The notes below the pieces were generated by a model. It worked only from the letters and a program-made list of their open reading frames with translations, did not search any database and was not told the origin of the DNA. Shown here piece after piece: positions 1 to 7,800 of a stretch of 34,206 bases of DNA. The stretch lies in assembly GCA_023150845.1 (NCBI GenBank), contig JAKLKD010000063.1, forward strand, positions 1 to 34,206, given 5' to 3'. The stretch's first letter is position 1; each line of letters opens with the position of its first letter. Both the position numbers and the translations under genes were made by a program. The stretch comes from Myxococcota bacterium. GTDB lineage: Bacteria > Myxococcota_A > UBA796 > CAJQPC01.

Positions 1-867
1 TGGGCGCCGACCTTGGCCACGATCTGGCCCGAGCACAGCCCGCGGGCGCGCGCCGCGGCCCTGGGCGCCTGGCTGCGCGACGACCCGGAGGCCTTGCCGA
101 GGGTCACCCACCTGCACCTCCTCGGGCGCCTCATCGAGCGGGCGGCGATCTCCGGCCCAGACGCCTTGGGTGACGCCGAGCTGCGGGCGATCTGCCGCCA
201 GAACGTCGCCCGCACCCGCGCCCGCCTCCGGGCCACCCTCGCCGCCCGACCCGCCGCGGTGCTCGACGCGCTCCTTGGCCTCGACGCCCTCCACGCCCGC
301 ACCTTAGACGCCGCCGGTCGTTACGCCTACGCCTGGGTCAACCGTGAGCTGACCTTCGGGCTGAGCATGGGGCGCGGCCCCCGGGTGACGCCGCGTTGCG
401 ACGCCCCGGCCCCGGCGCCCGAGGGGGACGCGGCGGCCTGGTCCCTCGACGAGGTGAAGGGCTGGGTCTTGCTTGTGATCTTCCGCGGCCGCCTCGACCA
501 CCTCTGGCGCTGGGTCTACGCGGGCACCACCGGGGACCGGGACTCGGTCTGGGGCGCCTTGCTCAAGGACGAGCTGCCGCCGTCGCTCTCGGAGCCCGAT
601 CACCACCGCCCCCGCCTGCGGCAGACCCTACGCGCCGAGCTGCCGGAGCTGCTCTGGGAGCTTGAGCCTACCCTCGTCGCCTGGGCCGCCCAGGACCTCT
701 CTAAGCCCCGGGCCCTCAAGGCGCGGGTGTTGCCTTTGCTTCAAGCCGCCGCGCCTGCGACGGCACGCTGGCCCTCCCGGGGCTACGCGGAGTCCGTCCA
801 GCACGCCATGGAGACGCGCCGATTGACGCGGCGCTGGTCGCGCCCCCTCGCGACCGACTTGCCCTGA
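1..867 (+). CDS. Hypothetical protein, 5' end outside the window
   Basis: The reading frame is open from base 1 to a TGA at 865-867, so the visible 288 codons are the C-terminal part of a longer gene; the TTG at 13 is in frame but nothing marks it as the start. The protein is rich in Ala, Leu, Arg and Trp and looks mostly helical and cytosolic. I see no signal peptide, membrane segment or catalytic motif. Its stop lies 19 nt before the anti-sigma-like gene at 887, whose Shine-Dalgarno sequence begins 5 nt after this stop, so the two are probably co-transcribed. With the sigma-like gene at 1562 it may belong to a small regulatory group, but that is inference from position only. I do not recognise the family. 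Confidence 0.6.
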   Translation, partial: WAPTLATIWPEHSPRARAAALGAWLRDDPEALPRVTHLHLLGRLIERAAISGPDALGDAELRAICRQNVARTRARLRATLAARPAAVLDALLGLDALHARTLDAAGRYAYAWVNRELTFGLSMGRGPRVTPRCDAPAPAPEGDAAAWSLDEVKGWVLLVIFRGRLDHLWRWVYAGTTGDRDSVWGALLKDELPPSLSEPDHHRPRLRQTLRAELPELLWELEPTLVAWAAQDLSKPRALKARVLPLLQAAAPATARWPSRGYAESVQHAMETRRLTRRWSRPLATDLP

Positions 868-872
868 CCATG

Positions 873-882
873 AAGGAGGTGA
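873..882 (+). promoter_or_regulatory. Near-perfect Shine-Dalgarno that fixes a TTG start
   Basis: AAGGAGGTGA matches the anti-16S consensus over its full length. Its GGAGG core ends 7 nt before the TTG at 887. An ATG at 870 in another frame overlaps this site and opens only a 102-codon frame, so the TTG at 887 is the better start for the downstream gene. Confidence 0.8.
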
Positions 883-886
883 ACCC

Positions 887-1492
887 TTGCCGGAGCATGG
901 AATCTCGGAGTTTGAGCTCAGCGCGTGGCTCCTCGACGCGCTGGATCCCGACCGCGCCGCGGAGCTCGCCGAGGCCGTCGCGCGCTCCCCCGCCCTCGCC
1001 GAGCGCGCCCGCGCCCGACGGGAGCTGCTGGCCCGCCTGCCGCCGCTTCTCGCCCGGCCGATGCCGATCCCCGGGAGCGACTGGCGCGGTCAGCTCATGG
1101 CCCGGCGGGCGGCCGGGGGGCAGCTCGGCGAGGCCCTGCGCCCCGGCGACCGGGTGGAGCTGCGTGTGGGCACCTTGACCGAGCCCGAGCGCCGGGAGCT
1201 CGTGGCGATGACCCGGGACGCCGAGGGGCGCTGGGACGTGGTCTGGCCGGAGCACCCTGATGAGCGCACCCCCGTCGTGGACCTGGAGCGTGACGAGGAC
1301 GGCGCGCTGAAGGTGAGCCTCTCGGCCTCGCCGATGCTCGGCACCCAGCGCTGGCTCTTGGTGTTCCCCGAGACCCCTTGGCCCGTGGACTGGAGCCTCC
1401 CCCAATCCACCCGCTGGGACGCCCTCCTAGCGCGCATCTCAGCGGGCACCGTGCCGTTGTTCACCTTTGAGCTGGAGGTTCAGGCGATCTGA
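887..1492 (+). CDS. Zinc-free anti-sigma-like regulatory protein (tentative)
   Basis: 201 residues starting at a TTG chosen because of the strong ribosome-binding site at 873-882. Residues about 8-50 resemble the N-terminal helical domain of anti-sigma factors: an 'LSAWLLDALDP' opening followed by a helix where zinc-binding anti-sigma factors carry HxxxCxxC, which here has no Cys or His. Residues about 85-195 look like a beta-rich domain of unknown role (the segment near 'DRVELRVGTL' recalls DUF4384-type modules). There is no clear transmembrane segment, so it would be cytosolic. A sigma-like protein is encoded 69 nt downstream, which supports a sigma/anti-sigma pairing, although anti-sigma genes more often follow than precede their partner. 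The family call is inference; the gene itself is well supported. Confidence 0.55.
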   Translation: MPEHGISEFELSAWLLDALDPDRAAELAEAVARSPALAERARARRELLARLPPLLARPMPIPGSDWRGQLMARRAAGGQLGEALRPGDRVELRVGTLTEPERRELVAMTRDAEGRWDVVWPEHPDERTPVVDLERDEDGALKVSLSASPMLGTQRWLLVFPETPWPVDWSLPQSTRWDALLARISAGTVPLFTFELEVQAI

Positions 1493-1561
1493 TCAGGATC
1501 GTCGTTCGGCGGGACGGGGCGACAGAGCGTTCAGAGGGGCACCCCCACGCCGGAGCCCCCC

Positions 1562-2107
1562 ATGTCCCGCGACCTCACCACCTGGCTGCACGCCTCACGA
1601 CCCGCGCTCCTCCTCCAGCTTCGCGCCCGCTTCCCCAAGATCTGCGGGTCGGGGCTTGAGGACGCCGCCCAAGACGCCGCCCTCACGACCCTCCGCCTGA
1701 GCGTCGTCCAGGGCTCCTGCGTGCAGCGGGCCTGGAGCCGCTCGGTGGCGGACCTGGAGCGCCTCGTCTTCACCTTCGCCTGGCGCGCGCTCCGCGGGGA
1801 GCTCCGGCGCGGCGCCCGGCGGTCTCGGCTCCTGCCGCTGACCGCCCCGAGCAGCCGCGACGCCACCCGCCTCGTCGAGGCCCACGACACCCTGCGCCGC
1901 GCCCACCGCCTCATCCCCGACGCCGCCGCGCTCTACGCCCCCCGCGGCGCCGTCAGCCTGCGCGCGGCCCTGGACGACCGCCTGCGCACCGGCGATGACG
2001 ACCTCGCCGTCGCCCGCCGCCACGGCGTACACCGCAGCGTGCTCTGCCGTGCACGACGCTGGATCTTGGCGAGCCTGAGCGGCGAGGCGCCGCGCGCTCG
2101 GGTATAG
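1562..2107 (+). CDS. Small sigma-70/ECF-like or helix-turn-helix protein
   Basis: 181 residues. Residues about 31-45 (GLEDAAQDAALTTLR) follow the region 2 pattern of ECF sigma factors (D-x-x-Q-[DE]-x-x-x-x). The Arg-rich stretch at about 78-95 could be region 2.4. Residues about 143-172 (DDDLAVARRHGVHRSVLCRARRWIL) fit a helix-turn-helix in the position of region 4. The linker between them is unusually loaded with Arg and Ala and shows little consensus, so this may be a degenerate or specialised sigma-like regulator rather than a standard ECF factor. It follows the anti-sigma-like gene by 69 nt and is followed 29 nt later by the MYXO-CTERM protein gene, a possible target or operon partner. It would act at RNA polymerase in the cytosol. 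Confidence 0.5.
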   Translation: MSRDLTTWLHASRPALLLQLRARFPKICGSGLEDAAQDAALTTLRLSVVQGSCVQRAWSRSVADLERLVFTFAWRALRGELRRGARRSRLLPLTAPSSRDATRLVEAHDTLRRAHRLIPDAAALYAPRGAVSLRAALDDRLRTGDDDLAVARRHGVHRSVLCRARRWILASLSGEAPRARV

Positions 2108-2136
2108 TGTCGAGAGGTCAGGGCCAAGGAACCTCT

Positions 2137-2751
2137 ATGAACCGCGTCACGTCGCTCCTTCGCGCTGGGTTTCTGCTCTGCGCCGCCTCCTCCGCCCCTG
2201 CCTTCGCCTGCAGCTTCATCGACAACGAGGAGCACGTCATCGACGACACCCTCGAGGATGAGGTCGCGCCCAGCGTGCCGACGCTCGTCGACATGAGCGT
2301 CACCCGCGGCGTCGGGCCCACCCGGGCGGGCTTCGGCTCCCAGATGTCGACCTCCTGCGACGACCTCGGCTGGATCTCGCTGCAGCTCAGCGCCGAGGAC
2401 GACCTCAGCGCGCCGGAGAACCTCGGCTTCGTGTTCGCCTTGGACAGCGGCACCTTGCCCTTCAGCCTGCCGACCGAGGCCGTGCGGCCCTTCGACGGCA
2501 GCTTCACCTTCGTCTGGATCGACGGCGCCACCGACGAGCAGGAGCCCTTCGAGGCGACGGTCACGGCGAACACCATGGACGAGGCGGGCAACCTGAGCGC
2601 GGAGTCTTTGCTCCTGACCCTGAGCGACGAGGGACGCGAGGAGGGCCTCAAGAGCTGCTCCACGGGCACGGGCGCGCCGGGCCTCGGCCTCGGGCTGCTC
2701 GGCGCCTTGGCTCTGGGCCTCACCCGGCGAGGCGCCCGCCGCGCGGCCTGA
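2137..2751 (+). CDS. Secreted protein with MYXO-CTERM-like sorting tail
   Basis: The start is the ATG at 2137, 6 nt after AAGGA at 2126-2130; an in-frame GTG at 2107 gives a charged extension in front of the signal peptide and is less likely. The 204-residue product has an N-terminal signal peptide (about residues 1-23, ending PAFA before CSF). The central region is acidic and Thr/Asp-rich without a recognised fold, possibly Ig-like. The C-terminus has Cys-Ser (KSCSTGTGAPG), a short Leu/Gly/Ala hydrophobic segment and a basic end (TRRGARRAA). That Cys/hydrophobic/Arg tripartite tail is the pattern of MYXO-CTERM domains, which direct surface anchoring in Myxococcota. It is one of the best taxonomic clues in the window. 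Function beyond surface display is unknown. Confidence 0.75.
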   Translation: MNRVTSLLRAGFLLCAASSAPAFACSFIDNEEHVIDDTLEDEVAPSVPTLVDMSVTRGVGPTRAGFGSQMSTSCDDLGWISLQLSAEDDLSAPENLGFVFALDSGTLPFSLPTEAVRPFDGSFTFVWIDGATDEQEPFEATVTANTMDEAGNLSAESLLLTLSDEGREEGLKSCSTGTGAPGLGLGLLGALALGLTRRGARRAA

Positions 2752-2779
2752 GCCGGAGCGGCGAGCGCGCGGGTCGGGG

Positions 2780-3505
2780 CTACTTCTTCTTCTTGCCCTT
2801 CGCGGCGGCGGCGGCGGCGGCCTCTTCAGCGGCCTTCGCGGCGGCGGCGGCCTCCTCAGCGGCCTTCGCGGCGGCGGCGGCCTCCTCAGCGGCCTTCGCG
2901 GCGGCGGCGGCCTCTTCAGCGGCCTTCGCGGCGGCGGCGGCGGCCTCCTGCTCACGGAGCTTGGCCTCCTGGGCCTCGGCGATGACCTTGAGCTTGTTCA
3001 GGTTGGCGTCGAAGTCAGCGCCAACGGCGGCCTCGATCTTCTTGGCGAAGAGCTTGGAGATGCCCTTGAGCTGGCCGTCATCGGACCAGGTCACCTGGGT
3101 GCCGCCCTCGGCGGGGGCGAAGAGGATGCTGCCCTTGTTGGCGTCGCCGCCGGGCTTCATCAGCCAGATGTCGTACTTCACGCCGCCCGTGGGGCTGACC
3201 TCGGTGAGGGTGAGCTTGCCCCAGCCCATCACCTTGCCGTCCCACTCCATGGTGTGACCGACCTGACCGGGCTCGCCGGAGAAGGTCCAGACGCACTCGG
3301 GGTCGAGCTCGGCGTTCCAGACGGTCCAGGTCGCCCAGTTGTTGAGGTCGGCGACCTGGGGGAGGAGGATCTCGGGGCGGGCGTTGATCTGCACGGTGCG
3401 ATCGACGTGCCAAGCCTTGGAGGCCGCGGCGGCGGGGGCGGCGCTAAAGAGCGCGGGGGTGGCGAGGGCGAGCCCGGCGAGCAGGCTGAGCAGACGGAGG
3501 TTCAT
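2780..3505 (-). CDS. Secreted SRPBCC/polyketide-cyclase-fold protein with Ala-Lys-Glu repeat tail
   Basis: 241 residues on the minus strand, stop TAG at 2780-2782. Residues 1-28 form a signal peptide (basic start, Leu/Ala core, AAPAAAASKAW). Residues about 30-175 look like the SRPBCC (START-like) family: 'VDRTVQINARPEILLPQVADLNNW' is the typical opening, and there are 'MEWDG' and 'GTQVTWSDDG' strands; this fold binds hydrophobic ligands. Residues about 185-235 are four near-identical decapeptides of the type KAAEEAAAAA, then GKKKK. The tail should form a long single helix like the TolA stalk and may bind nucleic acid, peptidoglycan or envelope polymers through its Lys end. The gene diverges from the PLP enzyme at 3597. 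Ligand unknown. Confidence 0.75.
   Translation of the reverse strand: MNLRLLSLLAGLALATPALFSAAPAAAASKAWHVDRTVQINARPEILLPQVADLNNWATWTVWNAELDPECVWTFSGEPGQVGHTMEWDGKVMGWGKLTLTEVSPTGGVKYDIWLMKPGGDANKGSILFAPAEGGTQVTWSDDGQLKGISKLFAKKIEAAVGADFDANLNKLKVIAEAQEAKLREQEAAAAAAKAAEEAAAAAKAAEEAAAAAKAAEEAAAAAKAAEEAAAAAAAKGKKKK
2821..2940. repeat. Four perfect-length 30-bp tandem repeats inside the SRPBCC gene
   Basis: Units at 2821-2850, 2851-2880, 2881-2910 and 2911-2940 are identical except for one C/T position (units 1 and 4 have T, units 2 and 3 have C). Each encodes ten residues on the minus strand, so copy-number change would alter tail length without breaking the frame. Flanking GCG triplets at 2801-2820 and 2941-2943 extend the low-complexity tract. 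Confidence 0.95.
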
Positions 3506-3596
3506 TGTTCTCTCTCTGTCAGGGGTGTTGGGTTAGAGGATTCGGAGGTTAGCGGCTCCCGTTCTCCTGATCAAGCGCACAAACAAAGAAGGCCCC

Positions 3597-4739
3597 ATGA
3601 CCGCTCGTCTCGACACCCTGCTCGTGCACGCCGGAGCCCTTCATCCCCGGCCCGAAGGCGCCGTCGTGACGCCGATCTTCCGCTCGGCGAACTACGAGGC
3701 CGGAGAGGAGGGCGCCGCCGATGAGGTGCGGTATGTGCGCTATAGCAACACGCCGAACCACCGGGTGCTCGGCGCGCGCCTCGCCGCGGCTGAAGGGGGC
3801 GAGGCCGGCCTCGTCACCGCGAGCGGCATGGCGGCGATCTCCGCGACGCTCATGAGCGCGCTCTCCGCCGGGGACCACCTGCTCTGCCAGAGCGGGGTCT
3901 ACGGCGGCACGACCTCCTTGATGCTGCGGCACCTCCCCCGCTGGGGGATCGAGGTGACCTTTGTGGACCTCGACGCCCCCGAGACCTGGGCCGCGGCGCT
4001 GCGGCCCCGCACCCGGATGTTCTACGCCGAGTCCGTGTCCAACCCCCACATGCGGGTGGGGGCCCTGGACAAGGTTGTCAGTTTCTGCCAAGCCCAAGGG
4101 CTCACCTCGGTCATCGACAACACCTTCTTGAGCCCGGCGCTGTTCCAGCCCTTGCCCTTCGGTTTTGACGTCGTGGTGCACTCCGCGACGAAGCTGCTCA
4201 ACGGGCACTCCGACCTCAGCGCCGGGGCGATCATCGCCGACGCCGCGCGGGTCGAGGCCGCCCGGCGCACCCTAAACCACCTCGGCGGCAGCCTCGATCC
4301 CGACGCCTGCGGGATGCTGGAGCGTGGCCTCAAGACCTTGACCCTCCGTGCGCAGCGCCAGTCGGCGTCGGCGCTGACCCTCGCCCACCGCCTGCGGGTC
4401 CACCCCAAGGTGCGCCGGGTGTTCACCCCCGGCCTCCCCGACGACCCCGGCTACGACCGGGCCTCGGCCTGGTTTCGTGGCGCGGGGCCCTGCCTCTCCG
4501 TCGAGCTCCGCGATCTCCCGACGGCGATGGGCCTCGTGGGCGGCGTGAAGGTCTTCACCCACGCCGCGAGCCTCGGCGGCGTCGAGAGCCTCATCGTGCG
4601 CCCGGCCCGCAGCACCCACGCCCACTTCACCCCCGAGGAGCGCGCCGCCCTGGGCGTCACCGACACCTTGGCGCGGCTGAGCGTCGGCGTTGAGGACGTC
4701 GAGGACCTCTGGGACGACCTCGCGGCGGCCTTGGGCTGA
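3597..4739 (+). CDS. PLP-dependent Cys/Met metabolism enzyme (cystathionine gamma-synthase/gamma-lyase type)
   Basis: 380 residues, the usual length for the trans-sulfuration family. Family marks: 'LDTLLVHAG' at the start, 'VVTPIFRSANYE', 'YVRYSNTPNHRVL' (PLP-phosphate-contacting Tyr/Arg region), 'SGMAAISATLMSALSAGD', the 'IDNTFLSP' Asp for the pyridine nitrogen, and 'VVHSATKLLNGHSD' with the Schiff-base Lys at residue 199. Substrate (cystathionine synthesis, cystathionine cleavage, methionine or homocysteine lyase, or O-acyl-homoserine sulfhydrylation) cannot be fixed from sequence. It would be a cytosolic tetramer in sulfur amino acid metabolism. The start is supported by AGAAGG 6 nt upstream. 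The gene stands alone between the divergent SRPBCC gene and the PKS, with a candidate terminator at its stop, so it is probably not part of the PKS operon. Confidence 0.85.
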   Translation: MTARLDTLLVHAGALHPRPEGAVVTPIFRSANYEAGEEGAADEVRYVRYSNTPNHRVLGARLAAAEGGEAGLVTASGMAAISATLMSALSAGDHLLCQSGVYGGTTSLMLRHLPRWGIEVTFVDLDAPETWAAALRPRTRMFYAESVSNPHMRVGALDKVVSFCQAQGLTSVIDNTFLSPALFQPLPFGFDVVVHSATKLLNGHSDLSAGAIIADAARVEAARRTLNHLGGSLDPDACGMLERGLKTLTLRAQRQSASALTLAHRLRVHPKVRRVFTPGLPDDPGYDRASAWFRGAGPCLSVELRDLPTAMGLVGGVKVFTHAASLGGVESLIVRPARSTHAHFTPEERAALGVTDTLARLSVGVEDVEDLWDDLAAALG

Positions 4740-4758
4740 GGGCCCCGCGGGGGAGCCC
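4733..4758 (+). terminator. GC-rich hairpin at the end of the PLP-enzyme gene
   Basis: GGGCT at 4733-4737 pairs with AGCCC at 4754-4758, and the enclosed segment contains the palindrome CCCCGCGGGG (4743-4752). It straddles the stop codon. No T-run follows, so if it terminates transcription it is not a classical intrinsic terminator. Confidence 0.35.
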
Positions 4759-4773
4759 GGCGACGGCCACAGG

Positions 4774-4790
4774 TAGGATCGGCGTAGGAT
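4774..4790 (+). promoter_or_regulatory. Twin TAGGAT elements upstream of the PKS
   Basis: TAGGAT occurs at 4774-4779 and again at 4785-4790, one helical turn (11 bp) apart, in the only intergenic space before the PKS. Each matches the -10 consensus TATAAT at four of six positions; alternatively they are a direct-repeat regulator site. No convincing -35 element could be placed. Confidence 0.3.
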
Positions 4791-4826
4791 GTGGGCGATG
4801 GAGGACCACGGTATCTCCTTGGCGCC

Positions 4827-4844
4827 CCTGACCCGCAGGTCAGG
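4827..4844 (+). promoter_or_regulatory. Perfect 7-bp dyad/hairpin just upstream of the PKS ribosome-binding site
   Basis: CCTGACC (4827-4833) and GGTCAGG (4838-4844) are exact inverted repeats with a 4-nt spacer CGCA. The dyad ends 5 nt before AAGGA (4850-4854), which lies 7 nt before the PKS ATG at 4862. It could be an operator or, in the leader RNA, a small stem-loop affecting ribosome access. Confidence 0.5.
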
Positions 4845-4861
4845 CGTCCAAGGACTGATCC

Positions 4862-7800
4862 ATGAGCTCCTCCGCCTTCCCGATCGCGATCATCGGCGCC
4901 GCCTGCCGTCTGCCCGGCGGCGTCCGCCAGCCCCTCGACCTCGTCGCCTTCCTCCGCGCAGGCGGCGACGGCATCATCGATGTGCCCGCCGACCGCTGGG
5001 ACGTGTCGCTGCACTACGACGCCGAGGACCGCCGTGGCCGGGCCTACGTCAAGCGCGGCGGGTTCTTACACGACGACCCCAAGCTGTTTGACCCGGCGCC
5101 CTTTGGGCTCTCTCCCCGGGACGCCGACGCCATGGACCCCCAGCAGCGCCTCGTGCTAGAGACGAGCTGGGAGGCCATCGAGGACGCCGATCTGCCCGTG
5201 GAGGCGCTGCGGGCCACGGCGACGGGGGTGTACATCGGCGGGTTCATGGGCGACGTGAACGCGCTGGTCGCGCACCCTGGCGGCCGCCACAAGGTGAGCC
5301 AGCACACCGCGACAGGCTCGACGATGACGCTCTTGTCCAACCGCGTCTCGTATGTGTTTGACCTGCGCGGCCCGAGCTTGACCGTCGATACGGCCTGCTC
5401 CTCGTCGATGGTGGCCGCTCACCTCGCCTGCCAGGCGATCCGTGAGGGCGCCTGCGACCGGGCGCTCATCGGCGGCGTGACGATGATGCTCTCGCCGCAC
5501 TCCCCGATGATGATGTCCAAGGGCCGCTTCTTGGCGAAGGACGGGCACTCCAAGAGCTTCGAGGCCGACGCGGACGGCTATGGCCGGGCCGAGGGCGTAG
5601 TGATGCTGCTCGTAGAGCCCCTGCACGTCGCCTTGGCCGCGGGTCGGCGGGTGCTCGCGGTGATCCGCGGCACGGGCATCAACCAGGACGGCCGCACCGA
5701 CGGCATCTCGTTGCCCAGCGGCGAGGCCCAGGCGCGGCTCTCCCGCGAGGTCTGCGCCCGGGCCGGGGTGAACCCCGTCGAGGTGGGGCTCATCGAGGCC
5801 CACGGCACGGGCACCCGGGTGGGCGACCCCATCGAGACCCGCGCCTTGGGTGAGGTCTACGGCGTCGGGCGCCCGGCAGACCGGCCGCTGTACATCGGCT
5901 CGGTGAAGTCCAACCTCGGCCACACCGAGGCCGCCGCCGGGCTCGCGGGGATGCTCAAGGCGACCTTGTCCTTAGGCGCCGAGGAGATTCTGCCCCAGCG
6001 CCCGCTGCGCGCGGCGAACCCCGACATCCCCTTCGAGGCCCTGCGCCTCAAGGTGGTCGAGGCGCCGACGCCCTGGCCCCCGGGCCGACGCCTCGCGGCG
6101 ATCAGCTCCTTCGGGTATGGCGGCACCAACGCCGTCGCGCTCCTGGAGGCCGCGCCCGCCGCCCCGACGACGACGGCGGTGGAGGCCCCCGCCGAGCCGG
6201 TGCGTATCCTCGCCGTCTCCGCGGACAGCGCCGGGGGCCTGCGGGCCCGAGCGGCGCAGCTCTTGGAGGTGCTCGCGGGCCCCGAGGCCGACCTCGACCG
6301 CCTCGCGGCGACCCTCGCCCGCCACCGCTCCTTACGCCCGGAGCGCGGCGTGCTCACCGTGGAGGGCCTCGACGAGGCCCGGGCGGCGCTCACGGCCCTG
6401 CGCGACGGGCTCCCCGACGAGCGCGCGCAGCTCGGCCGCGCCTCGACCCGCCGCCGCCTCGTGTGGGTGTTCACGGGCATGGGGCCCCAGTGGCCGGGCA
6501 TGGGCCTGCAGCTCCTCGACCAAGGCGGGGCCTTCGCCGAGGCCGTGGAGCGCGCGGCGGCGGAGTTCACGCGCCTCTCGGGGCGGTCCATCCTTGAGGA
6601 CTGGCGCCAGAGCGCCAAGACCGGGCGGATGGCCCGGAACGACCTCGCCCAGCCCGTGAACCTGCTCGTGCAGATCGGCCTCATCGCCGCGCTCCGCGCC
6701 CGGGGCCTGGAGCCTGACGCCATCCTCGGCCACAGCGTCGGGGAGGTCGCGGCGGCCCACGCGGCGGGGGCGCTCACCCTGGAGCAGGCCGTCGAGGTCG
6801 CGTGCCACCGCTCGTCGCTGCAGCAGGAGGTCGCCGGTCGGGGCGGGATGCTCGCGGCGTCTCTGGCGCTCGACGAGCTCGACCGCTTCGTGCCCCCCGG
6901 CGCGGACGTGGCCGTGGCGGCGATCAACGCCCCGGGCTCCATCGCCTTGGCGGGCAGCCCCGCGGACCTGGACCGTGTCGAGCGCGCCTTGACCGAGGCC
7001 GGGCGCTTCGCCAAGCGGATGACCGTCGAGGTCGCCTACCACAGCCCCCACATGGATTCGCTCCAGGAGGGCTTCTTCACCCGCCTCGGCCACCTCAAGC
7101 CCGCCGCGCCTACCCTGCCCTTGTACTCGACGCTCACCGGCGCCCGCGTCGAGGGCGCCACCCACGACGCGGCGTACTGGTGGGGCAACGCCCGGCAGCC
7201 CGTGCGCCTGCAAGACGCGGTCAACGCGGCCCTGGGCGACGGCATGGAGCTGTTCTTAGAGGTCGGCCCGCACCCCGTCCTCGGCGCGGCGATCAAGGCG
7301 AACGCCGCCGCCGCCGGTCGCTCGGTGGTGAGCCTCTTCACCCTCAAGCGGCAGACCGACGAGCCCCGCGCCGTCGCCCGCGCCGTCGCCCAGGCCCTCG
7401 CCGCCGGGGCTGAGGTCGATCGGGAGCGCCTCGCCCCGGCCCGGGCCCCGCTGCGCCTGCCGACCTACCCCTTCCAGCGCGCCTACCACTGGATGGAGTC
7501 CCGCACGTCCCAAGAGGAGCGCCTCGGCGTGCCCGGCGCCCACCCCATGCTGCGCCGCCCCGTCAGCCGCCTCACGCCGGGCTGGCGCTGTGAGCTCGCG
7601 GGCCCGCCCTTGGCCTGGACCTCAGACCACGTCGTCGCCGGTCAGACCGTGCTCCCGGCGGCGGCCCAGCTCGAGATGATGCTCGCCGCGGCGGCCACCC
7701 AAGGCGCGGCGACGGTGCGTGAGGTGCGCCTCGCCCGGGCCTTGGTGATCGACCCCGACGCCATCAACACCCTCACCTTAGACATCGGCGAGGGCGGCGA

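Noticed and set aside
13-15. TTG at 13 as the true start of the first gene.
   Set aside because: The frame is open back to base 1 and there is no room to see a ribosome-binding site, so the gene is treated as partial.
2821-2940. Possible short CRISPR array.
   Set aside because: The four 30-bp units are contiguous with no spacers and code in frame for a protein tail.
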